64,000 bases of DNA from UBA4615 sp964399635 (lineage in GTDB: Bacteria; Pseudomonadota; Gammaproteobacteria; Burkholderiales; Burkholderiaceae_E): the NCBI GenBank assembly GCA_964399635.1, contig CAYNRU010000029.1, positions 1 to 64,000 of the forward strand, given 5' to 3'. The notes beneath the pieces are model-generated. The model was given only the letters and a program-made list of their open reading frames with translations, did not search any database and was not told the DNA's origin. Positions 52,578 to 63,000 of the stretch are shown here, one piece after another. A program made the translations under genes and the position numbers. Within the stretch, counting starts at the first letter, position 1; every line of letters begins with the position of its first letter.

Positions 52578-53186
52578 TCAGTCCCGGCGGACATGCTGCA
52601 TCGGGTCGATCCGCTCGTCGCGCAGCAATGCCAGCGGCGCGCGCCAGTACATGCGCACGTCATGGAACGGATCGGTGACGATCTTCAGGGCCCACACCAG
52701 TCCGATGCGCAGCGAGCGCGCACGCCACAACTGCAGCACGCGCACCGCGATACCGGCTACGCCCAGCGACAACCAGGCGATCCCCACGTCATGCAAGTAC
52801 TGCGCCGGCGTGGCGGCCGGCTCGATCGCCCCGCCCAGCGAGGGCCACACCCACAGCAGCAGCGGCGCCGCCGCCCACAGAGCCATCAGCACGACCTTGC
52901 GGCGGATGTTGTACCCGACCTTCACCGCCTCCTTGTAGGCATCGGTGACCTGGTTCACCTGATCGTAGCCGCGTGGCTCGAAGAAAAAGTGCCCGGCCTG
53001 GCGGGTCGTCATCGACACGCCCCAAGCCAGCAGCGCCGCACTCGCGGGATCGACGAACAGCAGTCCGTAGGCGGCGATGAAGCACAGCGCGCTCACCAGG
53101 TGCAGCGACTGGTTGATGCGGCTGTGGTGATAGAAGCGATGGTCGTCCCAGCGCTGTTCGGCGAGTTCGGCGAGCAAGGCATGCAT
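52578..53186 (-). CDS. Four-TM membrane protein
   Basis: A 202-aa protein starting at ATG 53186 with GGAG 7 nt upstream. It has a His-rich N-terminal stretch (QRWDDHRFYHHSRINQSLHL), hydrophobic pairs at about 28-55 and 98-118, one near 130-150, and a conserved-looking HFFFEPRGYDQVNQVTDAYK between them. The histidine/glutamate pattern near membrane helices recalls Mpo1/DUF962-type or fatty-acid-hydroxylase-like enzymes, but I cannot assign it. It is convergent with the aminotransferase gene (6-bp gap). Confidence 0.65.
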   Translation of the reverse strand: MHALLAELAEQRWDDHRFYHHSRINQSLHLVSALCFIAAYGLLFVDPASAALLAWGVSMTTRQAGHFFFEPRGYDQVNQVTDAYKEAVKVGYNIRRKVVLMALWAAAPLLLWVWPSLGGAIEPAATPAQYLHDVGIAWLSLGVAGIAVRVLQLWRARSLRIGLVWALKIVTDPFHDVRMYWRAPLALLRDERIDPMQHVRRD

Positions 53187-53348
53187 CAACTGGCTCCGGG
53201 TCGGGGTCTGAAGCCAGCAGGCCGAGGACGGCCCGCCGGTGACACTAGAATGACGCGCCTGCATGAAAATGGCGTGACGACCGGCGCGTGGTGATCGAAT
53301 GCACACCGGCGTCATCGTTTCGTTGCATCGGTGCGGCACCATCGGCAC

Positions 53349-54572
53349 ATGCCCGGTCCCGCACACCTCGAGCCCCTGATCGTCGAGCGCTTTCGGCCAA
53401 GGCGACGCTCGCAGCGCGTCGCCGTGGTCACCGAGACCTGGCCGCCCGAGGTCAACGGGGTGGCCTTGAGCGTCGCGCAGCTCGTCGCCGGACTGCAGAG
53501 GCGAGATCACGAGGTCCAGCTGGTACGGCCGCGCCAGGGCTGCGACGGCGCCGGCGCGGGCATCGACGGCGCCGTCGCACCCAGCGCCCAGGTGCTGACG
53601 CGCGGCCTGCCGATCCCGAGGTATCCCGAACTGAGGCTCGGTGTGCCCGAGCGCCGCACCCTGGTTCGCCTGTGGGCCGCGCATCGTCCTGACGTCGTCC
53701 ACCTCGCCACCGAGGGCCCGCTCGGATGGTCGGCGCTGCACGCGGCGCGCTTGCTGAAGTTACCGGTCTCGTCGGACTTCCGGACGAATTTCCACGCCTA
53801 CAGCGAACACTACGGGCTGGGCTGGCTGAAGGGGCCGATCGCGGCCTACCTGCGCAAGTTCCACAACCGTACGCTGCTCACGACGGTACCGACCGAGTCG
53901 CTGCGAATCGACCTGGACGCGCGCGGATTCCGCAACCTGCAGGTGGTCGCTCGCGGCGTCGACGTCGCGCGGTTCAGTCCAGAGCGGCGCAGCGCGACCC
54001 TGCGCGCCTCCTGGGGCATGGAGCGCCACGACGACCTGGTGGTCGGCTACGTGGGACGGCTGGCGTCGGAGAAGAACCTCGGCGTGCTGCTCGAGGCGTT
54101 CGATGCGATCCGCCGGGCGATGCCGCGGGCGCGGCTGCTGCTGGTGGGCGACGGTCCGTTGCGCGGTCAGCTGTGCGCGCTGCGGCCCGATGCGATCTTC
54201 GCCGGCCAGCGCGGTGGCGAGGACCTGGCCGCGCACTACGCGTCGTGCGACCTGTTCGTGTTTCCGAGCCTGACCGAGACCTTCGGCAACGTGATACCGG
54301 AGGCGATGGCGAGCGGCCTGCCGGTCGTCGCATTCGACTACGCGGCGGCCGGGCAGCTGATCGGCGACGGCCGCAACGGCCGCACCGTCGCAGCTGGTGA
54401 CACAGCGGCCTTCGTCGCCGCGGCCGCGGCGCTCGCGGCCGACGCGGCGCTGCGGCGCGAGTTCGGACGACAGGCTCGGCAGGTTGCCCGGTCGATCGGG
54501 TGGGACGAGGTCGTCGACCGCTTCGAGGCCCTGCTCGAGTCGGTGATCGCCTCGGCGGCTGCCCCCGCCTAG
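53349..54572 (+). CDS. GT4-family glycosyltransferase (MgtA/SqdX-like)
   Basis: A 407-aa GT-B enzyme. The N-terminal acceptor domain starts VAVVTETWPPEVNGVALSVA, continues PDVVHLATEGPLGWSALHAA and FRTNFHAYSEHYGLGWL. The C-terminal nucleotide-sugar domain has VGYVGRLASEKNLGVLLEAF and the E-x7-E motif in SLTETFGNVIPEAMASGLPV. This is the wording of glycolipid-forming GT4 enzymes acting on diacylglycerol (SqdX, MgtA, Agt). ATG 53349 is preferred over the in-frame GTG 53331. The next gene encodes an MGDG-synthase-like enzyme. Confidence 0.88.
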   Translation: MPGPAHLEPLIVERFRPRRRSQRVAVVTETWPPEVNGVALSVAQLVAGLQRRDHEVQLVRPRQGCDGAGAGIDGAVAPSAQVLTRGLPIPRYPELRLGVPERRTLVRLWAAHRPDVVHLATEGPLGWSALHAARLLKLPVSSDFRTNFHAYSEHYGLGWLKGPIAAYLRKFHNRTLLTTVPTESLRIDLDARGFRNLQVVARGVDVARFSPERRSATLRASWGMERHDDLVVGYVGRLASEKNLGVLLEAFDAIRRAMPRARLLLVGDGPLRGQLCALRPDAIFAGQRGGEDLAAHYASCDLFVFPSLTETFGNVIPEAMASGLPVVAFDYAAAGQLIGDGRNGRTVAAGDTAAFVAAAAALAADAALRREFGRQARQVARSIGWDEVVDRFEALLESVIASAAAPA

Positions 54573-54647
54573 ATCGGACAGCGGCCGCGCGGCATGCTGA
54601 CGTCTGCGTCAAGGCGATGTCATGTTGCGGCTTCACAATCGAATCGC

Positions 54648-55814
54648 ATGAAGCGGATCGACCTCATCTATTTCGATGCCGGCGGCGGACACCGTGCCGC
54701 GGCGCGCGCGCTGCAGGCGGCGATCACGCAGCAACTGCGGCCATGGCAGGTGCGTCTGGTGCATCTGATGCATGTGCTGGATCCGCAGCGGCGCTTCGAG
54801 CGGCTTACCAGCAGGGATCCCGAGTTTCTCTACAACTGGCGTCTCCAGCGAGGATGGACGCTCGGACTCGAACCCGAGCTGCGTCTGCTGCAAGGGGTCA
54901 TCCGCGCGGGCCACCCGCTGCTGCTGCGGGCGCTGCGCCGCCACTGGTCGGGCAGCGAGCCGCCCGACCTGGTGGTGTCGCTCGTTCCCAACTTCAACCG
55001 AGCGCTGCGCCAGTCGCTGGCCGACGTGCTGCCGGGCGTGCCCTTCGTCACCGTGATGACCGACCTGGCCGACTTGCCGCCGCGGTTCTGGATCGAGTCC
55101 GGCATCGACCAGCACCTGGTGTGCGGTACCGACCGCGCCGTGGCGCAGGCTCGCGCCGCGGGCTATGGTCCGGACCGGATCCATCGCACCAGCGGCATGA
55201 TCATCCGGCCCGAGTTCTATCGGACGACGGCGACGGATCGGGGCTCGGTGCTCTCTGCGCTCGGCCTCGACCCCAGGCGCCCCACCGGTGTGGTGATGTT
55301 CGGCGGCTACGGGTCGCCCCAGATGGCGCGGATCGCCCGTCGACTGGACGACCAGCAGCTGGTGCTGATGTGCGGCCACAACGCACGACTGGCCGAAGCG
55401 CTGCGCGCGATGACCCGGTCGGCCCCGCACGCGGTGCTCGGCTTCACCGCCGACGTGCAGCGCTACATGCGAGCGGCCGACTGGTTCGTCGGCAAGCCCG
55501 GTCCCGGTGCCTTGAGCGAGGCGCTGCAGTGCGCGCTGCCGGTGATCACCTTCCGAAATGCCTGGACCATGCCGCAGGAGCGGTTCAACACCGAGTGGAT
55601 CGAGCAGCAAGGGCTCGGGCTGGTGATCGAGTCGGCGCGCGAGCTCCCGATGGCGCTGGCGACGCTCCTGGCCGAGCTGTCGAGTTACCGCAACCGGGTG
55701 ACCCGCATCGAGAACCGTGCGGTGTTCGAGCTGCCCGGCATCCTGGACCGGATCATGACGGACCGCGCCGGCACCCGAACCGCCCGACGCGCCGGTCTCG
55801 GGATTGCCGCATGA
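54648..55814 (+). CDS. GT28-type glycosyltransferase (MGDG synthase-like)
   Basis: A 388-aa GT-B protein. The N-terminus IDLIYFDAGGGHRAAARALQ has the glycine-rich loop of MGDG synthase and MurG-type enzymes. Later come PFVTVMTDLADLPPRFWI, VVMFGGYGSPQMARIARRL and the donor-binding KPGPGALSEALQCALPVITF. MGDG-synthase-like enzymes add hexoses to diacylglycerol. Together with the upstream GT4 and the PSD gene, this suggests synthesis of glycolipids. CACAAT lies 8 nt before ATG 54648 and no Shine-Dalgarno is seen. Confidence 0.85.
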   Translation: MKRIDLIYFDAGGGHRAAARALQAAITQQLRPWQVRLVHLMHVLDPQRRFERLTSRDPEFLYNWRLQRGWTLGLEPELRLLQGVIRAGHPLLLRALRRHWSGSEPPDLVVSLVPNFNRALRQSLADVLPGVPFVTVMTDLADLPPRFWIESGIDQHLVCGTDRAVAQARAAGYGPDRIHRTSGMIIRPEFYRTTATDRGSVLSALGLDPRRPTGVVMFGGYGSPQMARIARRLDDQQLVLMCGHNARLAEALRAMTRSAPHAVLGFTADVQRYMRAADWFVGKPGPGALSEALQCALPVITFRNAWTMPQERFNTEWIEQQGLGLVIESARELPMALATLLAELSSYRNRVTRIENRAVFELPGILDRIMTDRAGTRTARRAGLGIAA

Positions 55815-55887
55815 GCGAGGCGAGCGTGGGCGACGCCGCGCCCTCGTCCCTGGCCGACTCTGCGGCACCCCCTGCGCGCCAGTGCAG

Positions 55888-56613
55888 TCACGGCGCAGCG
55901 ACCGCCATGTCCGGCAGCAGCCGCTCGTATTCGCTCCTCACGACCGCGTAGCACTCGCAGGCGCGCTTCTCGAGCCCGGCGCGGTCGAGCACCTTGATGT
56001 GCCCTCGCGCATAGCGGATCAGGCCGGCAGCCTGCAGCTTCAGGGCGGCCTCGGTGACGCCTTCTCGGCGCACGCCGAGCATGTTCGCGATCAGTTCCTG
56101 CGTCATCACGAGCTCGTCGCTCTGCAGCCGGTCCAGGCTCATCAGCAGCCAGCGGCACAGCTGCTGGTCGAGCGCATGGTGCCGGTTGCATACCGCCGTC
56201 TGGGCCATCTGCGTGATCAGCGCCTGTGTGTAGCGCAGGATGAGGTGCAGCACGTCCGACGAGCGCTCGAACTCTCTCTGGATGGCCCGGGCACGCATCC
56301 GATAGCCGCTGCCGGCGCTCTGCACAACCGCCCGGCTGGGGGTCGATTCGCCGCCCATGACGAGCGCGACACCGACGAGGCCCTCGTTGCCCACCACGGC
56401 GACATCGGCCGACGAGCCGTCCTCCATCACGTAGAGCAGCGAGACGATCGCCGTGGTCGGGAAGTACGCGTGGCTCATCGTGCCGCCCGACTCGCAGAGA
56501 ACCATGCCCAGGGGCAGGTCCGTCAACTCGAGAAGCGGCTCCCAGCGCCGCCATGCCTCGGGCCCGAGGGCGGCCACCAGATGGTTGTCCTGCGGGTGTG
56601 ATGCTGCTGTCAT
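55888..56613 (-). CDS. Crp/Fnr-family transcriptional regulator
   Basis: A 241-aa regulator: N-terminal cyclic-nucleotide-like beta-roll (about 15-130) with YFPTTAIVSLLYVMEDGSSA, a dimer helix, and a C-terminal winged HTH (about 165-230; MTQELIANMLGVRREGVTEA). It lacks the Fnr-type N-terminal cysteine cluster and the CRP cAMP-contact motif, like the many Crp/Fnr proteins of unknown signal in proteobacteria. ATG 56613 has GGAG 7 nt upstream. It lies between the glycolipid genes and the divergent small-protein/ndvB genes, which it could control. Confidence 0.9.
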   Translation of the reverse strand: MTAASHPQDNHLVAALGPEAWRRWEPLLELTDLPLGMVLCESGGTMSHAYFPTTAIVSLLYVMEDGSSADVAVVGNEGLVGVALVMGGESTPSRAVVQSAGSGYRMRARAIQREFERSSDVLHLILRYTQALITQMAQTAVCNRHHALDQQLCRWLLMSLDRLQSDELVMTQELIANMLGVRREGVTEAALKLQAAGLIRYARGHIKVLDRAGLEKRACECYAVVRSEYERLLPDMAVAAP

Positions 56614-56815
56614 CGGTCTGCTCCGGTTGGGTGCGTCGGAGCGGGGCCGCCGACATGCGTTGCACGCCGGCGCCTGACGCGCTGAGGACATCGGTGTGTG
56701 CGGTAGCGCACGTAGCGAGATCCGTGCCCGGCCGACAGCCCCGAGCTCCCGGGCGAGGGTCGCTATGTATTCCATCGCACGGACGGCTGACCCTGCGCCC
56801 GGTAGCGTCTGCGGC

Positions 56816-57091
56816 ATGAATGCACGTCACCCCGATCCCTTTACTGCGTCGAGTCGGGCGTCGCCTGGCTGGAGCACGTCCTCTTTCGGGCACGCCGCCA
56901 TTGCCTCGCCGGCCGAATTGTCCGAGCTCGGTGCGCACCTGCGAACCTGCTCCTGCGCGAGTGGGCACCTGTTCGCGCTCCAGTGCGGCGGCGAGGCGGT
57001 GCACGGCTTTCTGGCCGCGCGCATCGTCACCACGCTCGTCGTCGCGGCCGTCCTGATCGGCGCGTTGGTGACGGCGCTCCAGGTCGGGTGA
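56816..57091 (+). CDS. 91-aa C-terminally membrane-anchored protein, coupled to ndvB
   Basis: ATG 56816. Soluble N-terminal two-thirds with several cysteines (LRTCSCASGHLFALQCGGEA) and a hydrophobic C-terminal segment RIVTTLVVAAVLIGALVTAL (about 68-87). Third-position G/C bias is strong in the second half. The stop overlaps the GTG of the glucan synthase gene (GTGA), a typical coupling arrangement, which supports real translation. I do not recognise the family; the start is uncertain. Confidence 0.5.
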   Translation: MNARHPDPFTASSRASPGWSTSSFGHAAIASPAELSELGAHLRTCSCASGHLFALQCGGEAVHGFLAARIVTTLVVAAVLIGALVTALQVG

Positions 57092-60000
57092 GACGGGCCA
57101 GCCTCTCACGCTGGGTGCCGGAGGCGTCGCCGTCGCTGTGCGACATGCTGGACGATGCGCGCGGCCCGCTCGAGCCGCCAATCCGCGCCGAGATCTTCGG
57201 CCGCGAGCGCTTCGAGCAGCACGGTGCGAGCCTCGCTGCGACGCACCGGTCAGAGAGCGCGAGCTGGCGTGCTGCAAACTTCTATCCTCGTCTGCATGCC
57301 AACATCGCCATGCTCCGCGATGCGCACCGGTACATCGGCGCACAGGCCGCGATGGGCTACGACGTCAGCCCGGCCGCGGAGTGGCTGCTGGACAACTTCC
57401 ACCTGATCGAGGCGCAGCTGCGGACGATCCGGGAGGGCCTGCCGCGGCGTTACTTCCGGTCGCTGCCGCTGCTGACCGAGCCGCCGCTGGCAGGCCTGCC
57501 CCGCATCTACGGCGTCGCCTGGGCCTTTGTCGCGCACACCGACGGCGCGTTCGACGATGACCTCCTGGCAGCGTTCCTGATCGCCTACCAGCGGGTCTGC
57601 GCCCTCGACCTCGGCGAGTCCTGGGCGCTGCCCACCACGCTGCGCATCGTGCTCGTCGAGCAGTTGCGTCGTCTCGCCGAGCGCGTTGCCGCCAACAAGG
57701 CCGCGCGCGAGCTGGCCAACCTGTGCTGCGACCGACTGAGCACCATCCCGATCGAGGACCTCGCCGCCGTGCTCCGCCTGCTCGAGCACCGCGGCGTGGC
57801 ACGCGTCTTCCTCGCCCAGATGGCTCAGCGGCTTCAGGACAACGCCGATCCGGGCGACCCGCTGAGCAAGCACAGGCATTGGCTGCAGCGCGAGCTCCCC
57901 GACCCGGCTGCAGCGCGCCTGCAGCAGATCGCGGACCAGGCCGCCGACAACCTCAGCGTCGGCAACGCCGTCGGCTCGCTTCGCGTCATCGACGCCGCCG
58001 ACTGGCCCGACATCGTCTCCCGCACCAGCCCGCTGATGCGTCTGATGCTCGGCTCGCCGTTGTTCGAGGCCGAGGACACGGCGACGCGCGACCACACGCT
58101 GCACGGCATCGAACGGCTGGCGCGGCACAGCGGCCGCGGCGAGCTCGCCGTCGCGCAGGCGCTGCTCGCCTGCATGGGTGGCGCGTCCGACGCCGACGCT
58201 GCCGTCGCCGGGCACTGGCTCGGCGGCACCGGTCGGCCGGGCCTGCTGCGCGCGCTGGGGCTGCGCGAGGGGGCGCTCGCCCACGGGCGGGCGCTCGTGC
58301 GTCGCATGGCCCTGCCGATCTATCTCGGCGCGCTGCTGACGGGCACCCTCGGCCTGGTCGCCTGGGTCATGTGGCACGCCCAGGACGGCGGCGCCCCGCT
58401 TTCGGCGTGGATCCTGCTGCCGGCTGTGCTGGCGCTGTTCCCGGCGTCCGAGGCGGTGGTGGCGGTCATCAACCGACTGATCAGCGAGTCGGTGCACCCG
58501 CAACCGCTGCCGCGCCTGGCGCTCGCGCAGGGGGTTCCGCCGGAGCACCGCGTGATCGTCGTGATCCCGGCGATGCTCACCGACCCGGCCTCGACCGAGC
58601 GCCTGGCGCGCCGGCTGTTGCTGCACCACCTCGCCAACGTCGAAGACCACACGCAGTTCGCGTTGCTGACCGACTTCACCGACGCCGACCGGCCGACACT
58701 CGCGTCCGATGCGGCGCTGCTGGCGCATGCAGTCCAGCAGATCGTCGCGCTGAACCTCGACCATGGCGGCACGCCGGAGTGCGGCGCCGCCCCCCGCTTC
58801 ATCGTGCTGCATCGCGCGCGGCGCTTCTCCGAATCCGAGCAGCGCTGGATCGGTTGGGAGCGCAAGCGAGGCAAGCTCGAGCAGCTCGTCGTCGCGCTGG
58901 CCGAAGGCCGGGCCGACGCCTTCCTGGACCTCGGCGCAGAGTCGCGCATCGCCGCCGACACGCGGCACGTCCTCACGCTCGACAGCGACACCCGCCTGCC
59001 GCCCGGGCGGCTGCGCGCACTGGTCGGCGTGGCCGCGCATCCCCGTAACCAGCCGCGCCTCGATGCGGGCGGGCGCCGCGTGGTCGCGGGCTACGGCATC
59101 CTTCAGCCGCGCGTCGCGACGCCGCTGCCAGCCGCCGGAGAGCTGACGCCGTTCCACTGGATGTTCGCCGGGCAATGCGGCATCGATCCCTACAGCGCCG
59201 CGAGCTCCGAGGTCTACCAGGACGTATTCGGCGAAGGCAGCTTCTGCGGCAAGGGCCTGCTCGACGTGCACGCGGTGCACGCCGTGCTGTGCGGCCGACT
59301 GCCGGAGGAACGGGTTCTCAGCCACGACCTGCTGGAAGGCTCGCTGGTCCGCTGCGCGGCGGTCTCGGACATCACCGTGGTCGAGGAGGCACCGTCGCAT
59401 GCCGACGTGGCGGCCGCGCGCGCGCACCGCTGGATCCGCGGCGACTGGCAGTTGCTGCCCTTCCTCGTGCGCGGTCACCTGCGTCTGCGCGCCATCAACC
59501 GCTGGAAGATGCTCGACAACCTGCGCCGCTCGCTCGTCGCGCCCGCCTCGCTCGCGCTGCTGCTGCTCGCGCTGGCGGGGCTGGCCGGCGCGCCGCCCGT
59601 CGTGCTCGTGCTGGCGCTGATCTTGATGGCATTCGTCGCCGGCCCGCTGATGGGGGCGATGGCCGGCCTGCTGCCGAGCCGCCGCGACGTCGCCGGCTTC
59701 CACTTCGGCTACCACGCCCTGGCCGATCTGGCGCGGGCGCTGCTGGGCGGACTATGGCACCTCGCGATGCTGCCGCAGCAGGCCCTGCTCGCACTCGACG
59801 CCCTGGCGCGCACGGTATGGCGGATGGCCGTCAGCCGGCGCCACCTGCTGCAGTGGACCACCGCGGCGAGCGCGCAGGCGCGGATGAAGATGGACCTGGC
59901 GTCGGTCGTGCGCCGGCATGCGATCGAGCCCGTGGCGGCGTGCACGTTGCTGGGCGTGCTGCTGGCGATGGGCGCTGCGTCACCGCTGCTCGCCGCGGTG

Positions 60001-63000
60001 CTGTGCGTCCTGTGGGCCGGATCGCCGCTGTGGATCTGGTGGTCCGGCCGCGTCCGGCCGGTGGACGCGGAGGCCGTGCTGCCACGGCAGGATCGCGCCT
60101 ACCTCGAAGGCGTCGCGCGCGACACCTGGCGGCTCTTCGAACGCTGCGTCGGCCCGGAGGACAAGCACCTGCCGCCGGACAACCTGCAGACCGCCCCGAG
60201 CGACATGACGGCGCACCGCACCTCGCCGACGAACATCGGCATGTACCTGCTGAGCGCGGCCTGCGCGAATCGGTTCGGCTGGATCGACACGGCCGAGCTG
60301 GTGTCGCGCCTCGAGGCCACGCTCGGCACGCTTGCGACGTTGCCGCGCCACCGTGGCCATTTCCTCAACTGGTACGACACGCTGTCGGGTGCCGCACTGC
60401 TGCCGATGTACGTGTCCACCGTGGACAGCGGCAACCTGAGCGGCCATCTGCTCGCGGTGGCCGGGGCCTGCCGGGAGCTGGCGCGCGCGGATACCGCGGG
60501 ACCACAGCTGCGCGCGTTGGCCGATCGCTGCGAGCACCTCGCGTGGGAGCCCGAGTTCGGGTTCCTCTACCACCCCAAACGGCACCTCTTCCACATCGGC
60601 TACCGCGTCGCCGAGCAGCATCTCGATGCCGCCTTCTACGACCTGCTGGCGTCGGAGTCGCGGCTGACCAGCCTGCTCGCGATCGCCAAGGGCGAAGTGC
60701 CGATGCGACACTGGGCCGCGCTCGGCCGCCCGTTCTACGCGGTCGGCACGGTGGCGGGGCTGCGCTCGTGGTCAGGCTCGATGTTCGAGTACCTGATGCC
60801 GGGCCTGGTGCTCGACGAGCCGCCCGGCAGCGTGCTCGCCGACGCCTGCCGCGCCGCGCTGCGCGAGCAGGTGGCATTCAGCGCGGCGCTGTCGGTGCCG
60901 TGGGGCATCTCGGAGTCGGCCTACGCGGGGCGCGACCACACGCTCGCCTATCAGTACGCGCCGCATGGCGTGCCGCGCCTGGCGCTGCGCCGCACGCCGA
61001 CCGACGAACTCGTGATTGCGCCGTACGCGACGGCCCTGGCGGCTCAGGTCGCCGCGCGCCGCGCCTGCGCCAATTTCGCCGCGCTCGAGGGGCTGGGCGC
61101 ACGCGGGCGTTACGGCTTCATCGAGGCGCTCGACTTCTCGCCGGCCCGGCAGGCACTGGGCGCGACCTTCACACACGTGGGCACCTACATGGCGCACCAC
61201 CAGGGCATGACGATCGTCGCCCTGGCCAACCTGCTGCTCGCCGGCGCGCCGCGGCGATGGGGCATGTCCCACGCGCGCCTCGAGGCCGTCTCACCGCTGC
61301 TCCACGAACGCGCGCCTCGGGAGGTCTCGACGCTGCATGCGCCACCCGAAGGCCCCCTGCCGCAGACCCTGCAGCGAGGGCCGCCCGGAATGCTGCGCGA
61401 GGTGCTGCCTGGCGCCAACGCGGTCGAGCCGACGCATGTGCTCTCCAACGGACGCTACAGCGTCACCCTGCGCGCCAATGGCGCCGGCGAGAGCCGTTTG
61501 GGGATTGCCGGCATCTCGCGCTCGCGCGATGACGCTCTGCGCGACGCGCTAGGCAGCTTCTTGTACCTGCGCTGGGACCGGCAACCGCGGCCCGTCTCGA
61601 TCACGCAGCACCCGGCGCCCGACCCCAACGCCGTCTACCGCAGTACGTACCATGGCGATCGCGTCTGCTTCGAGGCGTCCTGGCCCGAACTGCAGGCCCA
61701 CACCACGGTCTGGGTGAGCCCGGAGGACGACGTCGAGTTCCGCCAGGTCGAGCTGCGCAACCTCGGCGAACGCACGCTCGAGCTCGAGCTGCTCTCGGCC
61801 TTCGAGGTCACGCTGACCGATCCGCGCGCCGACGAAGCCCACCCGGCGTTCTCGAACCTGTTCGTGCGTGCCGCCTGGCGCAGCCCCCATCAGGCGCTGG
61901 TGTTCGAACGTACCCCCCGCCTGGGCACCCAGCAGGGCCTGTGGGCGGCGCATTTCCTGGCCGGCAGCGAGCCGCCCGTGCTCGCCGTGCAGGCACAGAC
62001 CGACCGTGCGCGCTGGCTCGGTCGCAACCGCGCCGCGAGCCAGCCGCTCGCGGCCTTCGATGCGATGCCGCAGACCACGATCCAGACCGGCCAGGCACTG
62101 GACACCGGCCTGGATCCGGTGTGCGCGCTCGCCGTGCACCTGCGCATCGAGCCGCACTCGAAGGCCCTGCTGACCTTCGCCACCGCGGCCTCCGACAACG
62201 GCGGCGTGCTCAGCGCGGTGATCGACAAGTACCGCCAGGCGAGCCACGTGCAGCGTGCCTCGCTGATGTCGGCCACGCTGACCGGCATCCGCCTGCGGGC
62301 ACTGCGGATCGGCCCGGAGAGCTTCGCCGCGATCCAGTCCCTGACCACCGCGCTGGTGTGCTGCCTCGCGCGCCCGAGGTCCGCGGCCGACCGCGCGCAG
62401 GGTCCGGTGGGCGACGTGTGCGACAAGCGCGTGCTGTGGCGATTCGGCATCTCCGGCGACCGGCCGATCGTGCTGGTGTCTGCCGGTACGCGCCAGGACC
62501 TCGGGCTGCTGCGCGCGCTGTCCCAGGCGCTCGGCGTCTGGGCCTGGGGCGGCGTCGCCTGCGACCTGGTGATCGTCGACACCGAGCCGACCTCGTACAC
62601 GATGGCGCTGCACGCCGAGCTCTCCGGGATGCGCGAGCGTCACGCCGCCGACATCGCTGCGCAGGGCGGTCCCGCGGTCACCGCGATGCATGTGCTGAGG
62701 GCCGAGACGCTCTCGGGCGACGAATGGAGCACGCTCGCCCATCTGGCACGCGTGCGCCTGCGCGCCGACGGCCGGCCGCTGCTGCATCACGTGCAGGAAT
62801 GGATCGACGCCCACGAGCAGGCCTTCGAGCGTCGCCACGGCACCTCGACCACGCCGGTGGCGCTGCCGTGGGCCACCGACGCGCCGGTGCCGGCGCCGGT
62901 GGGGGGCTTCGCGCAGGGCTCAGGCGAGTTCTCGTTCGACGTCGGAGCCCGGATGCGTCCCACGCGTCCCTGGATCAACGTGCTGGCGAACGAGGCGTTC

